Below, piece after piece: positions 1 to 5,353 of a stretch of DNA of 8,115 nucleotides. Where the stretch lies: assembly GCA_937921035.1 (NCBI GenBank), contig CALEUL010000041.1:1-8115 (forward strand), in the 5' to 3' direction. The notes below the pieces were generated by a model. That model was not told the origin of the DNA. It ran no database searches and saw only the letters and a program-made list of their open reading frames with translations. The translations under genes were made by a program, and so were the position numbers. Positions within the stretch are counted from its first letter, which is position 1, and the number at the start of each line of letters is the position of its first letter. This stretch comes from an uncultured Porphyromonadaceae bacterium. GTDB taxonomy: Bacteria > Bacteroidota > Bacteroidia > Bacteroidales > Muribaculaceae.

Positions 1-20
1 TTTTAGCCAGTTTAGACTAT

Positions 21-55
21 AAAAAGAGACTGTCCAAACTTGTTAGACAGTCTCT
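21..55 (-). terminator. Rho-independent terminator of the serC-serA operon
   Basis: A perfect 10-bp inverted repeat (25-34 with 46-55) encloses an 11-base loop. Read on the minus strand, the stem is followed directly by five T residues (complement of 21-25), the standard shape of an intrinsic terminator. It lies 23 bases after the serA stop codon. On the plus strand the hairpin is followed by a weaker CC-TTTT stretch, so it might also act on a rightward gene outside the window, but that is a guess. Confidence 0.85.
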
Positions 56-78
56 CCTTTTATCGGATAAATATAGTT

Positions 79-996
79 TCAGTTCACTTTAAAACGGGTA
101 GAACCTTCCTTGAAATACGCAACAATCTGGCGTGCGGCGGCCAGACCGGCGTTAAGATTGGCTTCGGCAGTCTGTGCGCCGCTTTTCTTGGGGGTAAAGA
201 AAACACGGTCGGAGAAACGTTCCGCAAGCACAGTGGCATTGCCGGGCTTCACGTCGGCAAAATATTTGATATCCGGACGTTCTTCCATCACCTCGAGAAG
301 TTCTGCCTCGTTAATCACTTCCTTGCGGGCGGTATTGATAAGGATAGCTCCTTTGGGGAGCACGCCGATAAGCTCCTTGCCTATGCTGCCTACTGTTTCA
401 GGCGTAGCGGGAATGTGAATGGAAACGATGTCGTTGCCGGCATACAGATCTTTCAGAGACGGAGCCACTGCCACGCCAGCCGCCTCGATAACTTCGGCGG
501 GACAATATGGATCTATCGCACTCACATGCATACCGAAGCCTTTGGCGAGATTGGCAACATGACGGCTCACCTGACCGAAGGCCTGAAGACCGATACGCTT
601 GCCCGAAATCTCAAAGCCAGTAGAGCCTGAATATTTATTGCGGGCAGCCATGATGGCCATTCCTATAACAAGTTCGGCAACGGCATTGGAATTCTGGCCA
701 GGCGTGTTCTCCACAACGACACCGGCCTCTGCGGCAGCCTTAAGGTCGATATTGTCGTAACCGGCACCGGCGCGTACAATAATCTTAAGTTCCTTGGCAG
801 CATCGATAACTGCCTTATCAACTATATCGCTGCGCACAATCAAGGCATTGACATCGGCGACGGCCTCAACAAGCTGGTCGTGGGATGTATATTTCTCCAA
901 AGCCACAAAAGTATAGCCGGCAGCCTCTACAATCTCGCGGATACCTTTAACGGCGGTTGCCGAGAAAGGCTTTTCTGTTGCTACAAGTACTTTCAT
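79..996 (-). CDS. serA: D-3-phosphoglycerate dehydrogenase (short, no ACT domain)
   Basis: This gene makes the NAD-dependent enzyme that oxidises 3-phosphoglycerate to 3-phosphohydroxypyruvate, the entry step of serine biosynthesis in the cytoplasm. The protein has 305 residues when started at the ATG at 996; a TTG three codons upstream overlaps the serC stop and is less likely. It has the 2-hydroxyacid dehydrogenase layout: an N-terminal substrate-binding part, a central Rossmann fold (about 100-270) and a short C-terminal return. There is no ACT or allosteric domain, so serine feedback through such a domain is not expected. RAGAGYDNID (75-84) and NTARKEVINE (221-230, with the catalytic-type Arg at 224) fit the family. 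Two sites are unusual: the dinucleotide loop reads AFGQVS (139-144) where GLGRIG is common, and the usual active-site His in the TPH motif is Lys270 (TPKKSGAQT). From memory, similar changes occur in Bacteroides and Entamoeba enzymes. The gene starts 5 bases after the serC stop, so the two are co-transcribed and probably translationally coupled. Confidence 0.93.
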   Translation of the reverse strand: MKVLVATEKPFSATAVKGIREIVEAAGYTFVALEKYTSHDQLVEAVADVNALIVRSDIVDKAVIDAAKELKIIVRAGAGYDNIDLKAAAEAGVVVENTPGQNSNAVAELVIGMAIMAARNKYSGSTGFEISGKRIGLQAFGQVSRHVANLAKGFGMHVSAIDPYCPAEVIEAAGVAVAPSLKDLYAGNDIVSIHIPATPETVGSIGKELIGVLPKGAILINTARKEVINEAELLEVMEERPDIKYFADVKPGNATVLAERFSDRVFFTPKKSGAQTAEANLNAGLAAARQIVAYFKEGSTRFKVN

Positions 997-1001
997 GACT
1001 G

Positions 1002-2072
1002 TCAATGTGTTGATTCAAAATCATGCATAGCATCGACAAGCACTTTCACGCTCTGGATTGGCAGGGCGTTGTACAGAGAAGCACGGAAGCCTCCGACAGA
1101 ACGATGGCCTTTGATGCCAACAATACCGCGGGCGGTGCAGAAATCCACGAAAGCGCTTTCAAGCTCCTTGTATTCGGGAGTCATTACAAAACATACGTTC
1201 ATAATAGAGCGGTCGGCCGGGTCGGTTACCGTACCCTTGAACATCTTGCTGTCATCGATAGCGTTGTACAGCAGAGAGGCCTTTTCAAGGTCGCGGCGCT
1301 CGAGTTCGTCAATACCGCCGAGCTGCTTGTAGTAGCGCAGGGTCTGAAGAGCGGAGAAGATGGGGAGCACCGGAGGAGTGTTGAACATGGAGCCCTTCTT
1401 CACATGGGTGCGGTAGTCCAGCATGGTGGGAATAGGACGGTCTACCTTGCCGAGAGCATCCTCGCGCACAATAGCTATGGTAACGCCTGCGGGAGCGAGG
1501 TTTTTCTGAGCGCCGGCATATACCGCATTATATTTGCTGAAATCTATGCGGCGCGAGAAAATATCCGAACTCATGTCGGCAATAAGTGGACACGAAGCAT
1601 CGGGATCCTTGCGGATCTCGGTACCGTAAATGGTGTTGTTGCTTGTGTAGTGGAAATAATCCATGCCTTCGGGAATTTTGTAGCCCTTGGGGATGAATGT
1701 ATAGTTGGCATCCTTAGACGAAGCCACAACGTCAACCTCGCCGAACAGACGCGCCTCCTTGATGGCATTGGAAGCCCATGTGCCTGTATCGAGAAAAGCA
1801 GCCTTGGTCTTGAGGAAATTATAAGGAATCATGCAGAACTGCATGGAGGCGCCACCTCCGAGCCACAGAACTTCAAAACCGGCGGGAATATCGAGAATTT
1901 CCTTCACCAGAGCTGTGGCCTCGTCTATAACGGCCTGGAATTGCTTGCTGCGGTGCGAAATCTCGAGAAGCGAGAGACCCATGTCCGCAAAATTAAGAAC
2001 GGCGTCGGCCGTATTCTGAATGGTGTATTCGCTCAGAATCGAAGGACCGGCATAAAAATTATGTTTCTTCAT
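1002..2072 (-). CDS. serC: Phosphoserine aminotransferase
   Basis: This PLP enzyme transfers the amino group of glutamate to 3-phosphohydroxypyruvate to give O-phosphoserine, the second step of serine synthesis; the family also serves 4-phosphohydroxythreonine in PLP synthesis. The start is the ATG at 2072 (MKKHNFYAGPS), because the family begins with this NF-x-AGP motif; codons further upstream run into the promoter. The product has 356 residues, the normal length. Visible motifs are SHRS (39-42), GGGAS (72-76, cofactor phosphate contact), TSNNTIYGT (143-151), ADMSSDI (165-171) and the PLP lysine Lys190 in AGAQKNLAPAG. A GHRSVGGFRAS stretch near the C-terminus carries the His-Arg pair that binds substrate phosphate. 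It is the first gene of a serC-serA operon. A full-length open frame lies antisense to it and is treated as a codon-bias shadow. Confidence 0.97.
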   Translation of the reverse strand: MKKHNFYAGPSILSEYTIQNTADAVLNFADMGLSLLEISHRSKQFQAVIDEATALVKEILDIPAGFEVLWLGGGASMQFCMIPYNFLKTKAAFLDTGTWASNAIKEARLFGEVDVVASSKDANYTFIPKGYKIPEGMDYFHYTSNNTIYGTEIRKDPDASCPLIADMSSDIFSRRIDFSKYNAVYAGAQKNLAPAGVTIAIVREDALGKVDRPIPTMLDYRTHVKKGSMFNTPPVLPIFSALQTLRYYKQLGGIDELERRDLEKASLLYNAIDDSKMFKGTVTDPADRSIMNVCFVMTPEYKELESAFVDFCTARGIVGIKGHRSVGGFRASLYNALPIQSVKVLVDAMHDFESTH

Positions 2073-2117
2073 ATCAAAAGATTTGGTTACTGTAACATGC
2101 GCACGGGCGCCATGCTG

Positions 2118-2148
2118 CAAATATAGCAAACGTTTTCGGAATATGCAA
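2118..2148 (-). promoter_or_regulatory. Promoter of serC-serA (Bacteroidetes sigma-A type)
   Basis: On the minus strand, TATATTTG (complement of 2118-2125) matches the Bacteroidetes -7 consensus TAnnTTTG. A TTG at 2148-2146 lies 20 bases upstream, in the place of the -33 element. Transcription would start near 2112, giving a leader of about 40 bases before the serC ATG. The call rests on consensus matching and spacing only. Confidence 0.7.
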
Positions 2149-2179
2149 TAGAGACTTCCATAGATGCCAAAAATATAAA

Positions 2180-2212
2180 CGTCTCCGCCATCGGGGTGTC
2201 GAGGCAGAGACG
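2180..2212 (-). terminator. Terminator-like hairpin after the small minus-strand gene
   Basis: A 10-bp stem (2180-2189 with 2203-2212) contains one G-T wobble when read as minus-strand RNA and encloses 13 bases. It is followed on the minus strand by a T-rich run (complement of about 2167-2179). It starts 23 bases after the stop codon of the small ORF at 2236-2415 and ends upstream of the serC promoter. It therefore fits as the end of a separate short transcript that shields serC from read-through. Confidence 0.65.
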
Positions 2213-2235
2213 CTGGATGTGTTGTGTTCCGCTGT

Positions 2236-2415
2236 TCAGTTAAGGACTATCACAGGCATGCCGGCGAGAGAGGCATCGGAGAACGCTGCACGCGCAAACT
2301 GGCATATGCGCTGGATAGTGGCGGCCTTGGGTTCGGCTGTGTCGTTCATTTTGGTTTCTACTGGAACGGAAATACCGTCCGAAGCGGGGGTTAAAAGAGT
2401 AGAATTTTTCTCCAT
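2236..2415 (-). CDS. Small protein of unknown function (59 aa)
   Basis: This is a short ORF from the ATG at 2415 to the TGA at 2236, encoding 59 residues with no signal peptide and no evident membrane segment. The N-terminal half is Ser/Thr/Asp-rich and looks disordered. The C-terminal half reads IQRICQFARAAF (34-45) and ends in GMPVIVLN. From memory, short Bacteroidales proteins often carry an I/L-RQFAR motif and end in a hydrophobic stretch plus Asn; I cannot confirm this without a search. A terminator-like hairpin placed just downstream on the same strand supports a real transcription unit. An in-frame TTG at 2442 could extend it by 9 residues. An overlapping plus-strand ORF (2219-2497) has no recognisable motif. 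Its function is unknown; the alternative is a small RNA without translation. Confidence 0.5.
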   Translation of the reverse strand: MEKNSTLLTPASDGISVPVETKMNDTAEPKAATIQRICQFARAAFSDASLAGMPVIVLN

Positions 2416-2454
2416 AGGCACAAGGCTATCTAAGGTGAGCAATAAATGGATACA

Positions 2455-2464
2455 TTCCCGGGAA
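2455..2464. promoter_or_regulatory. Palindrome TTCCCGGGAA, possible operator
   Basis: A perfect 10-bp palindrome lies in the non-coding stretch between the small minus-strand gene and the Lrp/AsnC promoter. Next to it, GGAAA (2461-2465) pairs with TTTCC (2473-2477). The position would suit a regulator site for the small gene or the regulator gene. No other evidence supports a function. Confidence 0.2.
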
Positions 2465-2546
2465 ATGCTTGCTTTCCATCGGTTTTCAAATGTCTAACGG
2501 CAAATCGGGAGATTTTATTGCGGCCGAGAAAAAATTCTTTAAAAAA

Positions 2547-2579
2547 ATTGCGTTTCGTAAAAAATTTCAATTAAATTTG
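2547..2579 (+). promoter_or_regulatory. Promoter of the Lrp/AsnC regulator gene
   Basis: TAAATTTG at 2572-2579 matches the Bacteroidetes -7 consensus TAnnTTTG, and ATTG at 2547-2550 lies 21 bases upstream as a -33 element. The predicted leader before the ATG at 2655 is about 70 bases. The remainder of the region back to the small gene (2416-2546) holds only the small dyads described separately. Confidence 0.6.
2562..2578. promoter_or_regulatory. A/T-rich dyad over the -7 element, possible autoregulatory operator
   Basis: AAATTT (2562-2567) and AAATTT (2573-2578) form a 6-5-6 inverted repeat that overlaps the predicted -7 box. Lrp/AsnC proteins bind A/T-rich dyads of about this length and commonly repress their own gene, so an autoregulatory site is plausible. 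A/T-rich promoters produce such dyads by chance, which keeps confidence low. Confidence 0.3.
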
Positions 2580-2654
2580 CGAGACCAATCAATCTTCACA
2601 ACATTAAAGACTTCTACATCTTCGCCGGTTTAACAACAAGTTAGCCACCAACTT

Positions 2655-3119
2655 ATGAACAGACTATTTTTCGACAACCTTGACCTGAGTATACTCCACG
2701 CCCTTGCCGAGAACGCACGAACGCCCTATCTGGAAATAGCACGCGAATACGGCGTATCCGGTGCCGCCGTACACCAGCGCGTGCAGCGCCTGATGGCAAA
2801 CAAAGTTATTACCGGTTCGCGATGCACAATCGATCCCACCGCTGTGGGTTTTAACGTTATCGCATACCTCGGAATATGCGCGATGCCGGGAACCGACATC
2901 GAAATCCTTGCCAACGGGCTGCGTGAAATTCCTGAGATCACCGAATGCCATATCGTTACCGGACGCTACGACATAATCGCCAAAGTTCATGCCCGCGACA
3001 ACCGCAGCATGCTCGAGATTATCCGCGACCGCATGCGTCCCCTGAACATAGCCTCCACCGAAACGATGGTATCGTTCCGCGAGGCATTCGTCCGCTCCGT
3101 ACCCATTTCCAACGATTGA
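2655..3119 (+). CDS. Lrp/AsnC-family transcriptional regulator
   Basis: This 154-residue DNA-binding protein has the two-domain Lrp/AsnC layout and normal length. An N-terminal winged helix-turn-helix (about 7-53) carries LEIAREYGVSGAAVHQRVQRL as its helix-turn-helix core (26-46). A C-terminal RAM/ligand-binding domain (about 66-142) includes the TGRYD motif (102-106). Such proteins form dimers to octamers and respond to amino acids or other small molecules. The gene is divergent from serC-serA, with the small minus-strand gene in between, so control of serine synthesis is conceivable; the sequence does not prove the target or ligand. The start at 2655 is the only sensible one (MNRLFFDNLDLSIL), preceded by an A/T-containing leader without a Shine-Dalgarno box. 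No strong terminator follows; a U-rich stretch at about 3157-3173 may suffice. Confidence 0.92.
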   Translation: MNRLFFDNLDLSILHALAENARTPYLEIAREYGVSGAAVHQRVQRLMANKVITGSRCTIDPTAVGFNVIAYLGICAMPGTDIEILANGLREIPEITECHIVTGRYDIIAKVHARDNRSMLEIIRDRMRPLNIASTETMVSFREAFVRSVPISND

Positions 3120-3205
3120 CGGAGGTTGAAAAACACAAACCGGCGTTCCCGAGCGATTTTTATTTACTTTTATAATAAAGTGGCGCGGTTATCTCGAATT
3201 TTTTG

Positions 3206-3213
3206 TATCTTTG
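3206..3213 (+). promoter_or_regulatory. Promoter -7 element of the mce-mmd operon
   Basis: TATCTTTG matches TAnnTTTG exactly, and it is preceded by a T-rich run. No clear TTTG lies at the -33 position (around 3181-3186), so the promoter may be weak or depend on an activator. Transcription would start near 3220, leaving a leader of about 94 bases before the ATG at 3314. Confidence 0.6.
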
Positions 3214-3263
3214 CACTTTGAAAGTGTGCGTCCGTAGTACGCGTAAGCGGGCTCTGCACGCAC
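3214..3263 (+). promoter_or_regulatory. Structured 5' leader of the mce-mmd operon
   Basis: Several pairings can be seen in the leader. GTGCGT (3226-3231) pairs with ACGCAC (3258-3263). Inside it, CGC (3240-3242) pairs with GCG (3247-3249) around a GUAA tetraloop of the GNRA type. An alternative hairpin CACT/AGTG (3215-3218 with 3223-3226) competes with the outer stem. The A/U-rich stretch to the start codon looks unstructured. I do not recognise a known riboswitch; it is too short for a full cobalamin riboswitch. The structure may affect mRNA stability or translation, or may be incidental. Confidence 0.35.
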
Positions 3264-3313
3264 CAGTGTTTTATTGTCAATTATATTATATAACCTAATC
3301 AATATCAAAAATC

Positions 3314-3736
3314 ATGGATATCTCGCATATCGAACACATCGGCATCGCCGTTCCCTCGCTTGACGAGGCAATTCCCTTCTACGAAAACATCTTAGGCTTC
3401 AAATGCTTTGCAATTGAAGAAGTAGCCGACCAGAAAGTGCGCACAGCATTCTTCAAAGTGGGCCAGACCAAAATCGAGCTTCTCGAAGGCACCGCCGAAG
3501 ACAGTGCCATAAGCAAATTCATTGCCGCCAACGGTGGCCGCGGAGGAATCCAGCACGTAGCATTCGCCGTTGAGGATGGTGTTGCCAACGCTCTGGCAGA
3601 AGTTGAAGCCAAAGGATGCCGTCTTATCGACAAGGCTCCCCGCAAAGGCGCCGAAGGTCTCAACATCGCTTTCATTCACCCAAAATCTTCCGTAGGCACA
3701 CTTGTTGAGCTTTGTGAAGACCCCAACAAGAAATAA
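3314..3736 (+). CDS. mce: Methylmalonyl-CoA epimerase
   Basis: This small metalloenzyme interconverts (S)- and (R)-methylmalonyl-CoA in the cytoplasm. It links the B12-dependent mutase, which uses the (R) form, with decarboxylation of the other epimer. The 140-residue protein is a vicinal-oxygen-chelate (glyoxalase-like) fold made of two beta-alpha-beta-beta-beta modules (about 3-58 and 78-134). Likely metal ligands are His8 (IEHIGIAV), a residue in the KIELLE segment (Glu55), His81 (GGIQHVAF) and Glu132 (GTLVELCE). The IEHIGIAV start and the GTLVELCEDP end are typical of epimerases rather than of glyoxalase I, and the mmd genes directly downstream settle the assignment. It is the first gene of the operon; the mutase genes themselves are not in the window. 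Confidence 0.95.
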   Translation: MDISHIEHIGIAVPSLDEAIPFYENILGFKCFAIEEVADQKVRTAFFKVGQTKIELLEGTAEDSAISKFIAANGGRGGIQHVAFAVEDGVANALAEVEAKGCRLIDKAPRKGAEGLNIAFIHPKSSVGTLVELCEDPNKK

Positions 3737-3753
3737 TTATCATACTCATAGTC

Positions 3754-3778
3754 GCCGGCGCTCCTCTCAAGCGCCGGC
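3754..3778 (+). promoter_or_regulatory. Intercistronic hairpin between mce and mmdA
   Basis: A perfect 9-bp, very GC-rich stem (GCCGGCGCT at 3754-3762 with AGCGCCGGC at 3770-3778) encloses a 7-base loop. It lies 17 bases after the mce stop and 19 bases before the mmdA ATG. It has no T-tract on either side, so it is not a classic terminator. An mRNA-stabilising or processing element that sets different mce and mmdA levels is the likeliest role. Confidence 0.55.
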
Positions 3779-3797
3779 ATCAACTTCATTTTAAATT

Positions 3798-5351
3798 ATG
3801 AGCAGCCAACTCGAAAAAGTAAAAGAACTCATCGAGCTCCGCGCCCAAGCGCGCCTCGGCGGCGGCGAAAAAGCCATTCAGAAACAGCACGAACGTGGCA
3901 AATACACAGCCCGCGAACGCATCGCCCAGTTGCTGGACGAAGGTTCCTTCGAAGAACTTGACATGTTCATGCGTCACCGCTGCACAAACTTCGGACAGGA
4001 AAAGAAATCCTACTTAGGCGACGGCGTCGTTACCGGTTACGGTACCATTGACGGCCGTCTTGTTTATGTTTTCGCACAGGACTTCACCGTATTCGGCGGT
4101 TCCCTCTCCGAAGCAATGGCTCAGAAGATCTGCAAAATCATGGATATGGCCATGAAGATGGGTGCGCCCGTTATCGGTCTTAACGACTCCGGCGGCGCCC
4201 GCATTCAGGAAGGCATCAACGCACTTGCTGGATATTCCGAAATTTTCCAGCGCAACATCATGGCTTCCGGTGTCATTCCCCAGATTTCCGCAATCCTTGG
4301 CCCCTGCGCCGGTGGTGCCGTATACTCCCCCGCCCTCACCGACTTCACAATCATGGCCAAGGGTATCTCGTACATGTTCCTCACCGGTCCGAAGGTTGTA
4401 AAGACCGTTACCGGCGAAGACGTTACTCAGGAAGACCTCGGTGGTGCAGAAGTCCACTCCAAGAAGAGCGGCGTTTGCCACTTCGCTGCCGAAGACGGCG
4501 AGGATGCTCTCAAGATCATCCGCAAACTATTCAGCTACATTCCCCAGAACAACCTCGAAGAAGCTCCTCTGGTTGAATGCAACGACCCCATCGACCGTCT
4601 GGAGGACTCCCTCAACGAAATCATCCCCGACTCGCCCAACAAACCGTACGACATGTACGAAGTTATCGGCGCAATCATCGATAACGGCGAATTCCTCGAA
4701 GTTCAGCGCGACTATGCAAAGAACATCATCGTCGGCTTCGCACGCTTCAACGGCCAGTCGGTAGGTATCGTAGCAAACCAGCCCAAATACCTTGCCGGCG
4801 TACTGGACTGCAACGCATCCCGCAAGGCTGCCCGCTTTGTACGTTTCTGCGACGCCTTCAACATTCCTCTGGTAACACTGGTAGACGTTCCCGGCTTCCT
4901 TCCCGGTACAGGTCAGGAATACAACGCCGTCATCCTCCACGGTGCGAAACTGCTCTACGCCTTCGGCGAGGCAACTGTGCCCAAGGTTACCGTTACACTG
5001 CGCAAGAGCTACGGCGGCAGCCACATCGTGATGAGCTGCAAGCAGCTCCGCGGCGACATGAACTACGCATGGCCTACTGCCGAAATCGCCGTTATGGGCG
5101 GTGCCGGCGCTGTCGAGGTTCTCTACGCCAAGGAAGCAAAGACTGCCGAGAATTCAGCTCAGTTCCTTGCAGAAAAAGAAGCTGAGTACAACAAACTGTT
5201 CTGCAACCCCTACAATGCAGCCCGCTACGGCTACATTGATGATGTTATCGAGCCGCGCAACACCCGCTTCCGCATCATCCGCGCACTGCAGCAGCTTGCT
5301 ACCAAGAAGGTTACCAACCCCGCCAAGAAGCACGGCAACATACCCCTCTAA
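3798..5351 (+). CDS. mmdA: Methylmalonyl-CoA decarboxylase alpha subunit (acyl-CoA carboxyltransferase)
   Basis: This subunit moves the carboxyl group of methylmalonyl-CoA to biotin on the carrier protein, releasing propionyl-CoA. It is homologous to propionyl-CoA carboxylase beta chains. The 517 residues are full length and form two crotonase-like carboxyltransferase halves (about 20-255 and 275-510). Oxyanion-hole and CoA-site motifs are NDSGGARIQEG (129-139), GPCAGGAVYSPAL (168-180), VDVPGFLPGTGQE (362-374) and RKSYGGSH (402-409). The enzyme is soluble and docks to the membrane complex. The direction is inferred from context: the downstream genes encode the carrier, the membrane anchor and the Na+ pump, and no biotin carboxylase is nearby, so decarboxylation is favoured over carboxylation. 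One oddity is SHI at 408-410, where many PCC beta chains have A-Y-D. The gene follows the intercistronic hairpin and ends 2 bases before the next start. Confidence 0.95.
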   Translation: MSSQLEKVKELIELRAQARLGGGEKAIQKQHERGKYTARERIAQLLDEGSFEELDMFMRHRCTNFGQEKKSYLGDGVVTGYGTIDGRLVYVFAQDFTVFGGSLSEAMAQKICKIMDMAMKMGAPVIGLNDSGGARIQEGINALAGYSEIFQRNIMASGVIPQISAILGPCAGGAVYSPALTDFTIMAKGISYMFLTGPKVVKTVTGEDVTQEDLGGAEVHSKKSGVCHFAAEDGEDALKIIRKLFSYIPQNNLEEAPLVECNDPIDRLEDSLNEIIPDSPNKPYDMYEVIGAIIDNGEFLEVQRDYAKNIIVGFARFNGQSVGIVANQPKYLAGVLDCNASRKAARFVRFCDAFNIPLVTLVDVPGFLPGTGQEYNAVILHGAKLLYAFGEATVPKVTVTLRKSYGGSHIVMSCKQLRGDMNYAWPTAEIAVMGGAGAVEVLYAKEAKTAENSAQFLAEKEAEYNKLFCNPYNAARYGYIDDVIEPRNTRFRIIRALQQLATKKVTNPAKKHGNIPL

Positions 5352-5353
5352 AA

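Noticed and set aside
40..630. A 196-codon open frame on the plus strand, antisense to serA.
   Set aside because: It starts inside the operon terminator hairpin and has no recognisable domain; the SerA frame is convincing.
1023..2126. A 367-codon open frame on the plus strand, antisense to serC over its whole length.
   Set aside because: The minus-strand frame has clear SerC motifs, while the antisense frame has no recognisable domain. Long antisense frames arise from codon bias in GC-rich genes.
2219..2497. A 92-codon plus-strand frame overlapping the small minus-strand gene.
   Set aside because: It starts just after the terminator hairpin, has no motif I recognise, and no promoter or terminator in the right orientation. 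The minus-strand frame has a matching terminator.
3166..3181. ACTTT/AAAGT hairpin after the Lrp/AsnC gene, considered as its terminator.
   Set aside because: The stem has only five A/T-rich pairs and no T-run after it. The T-rich bases lie before and within the stem, so it does not qualify as an intrinsic terminator.
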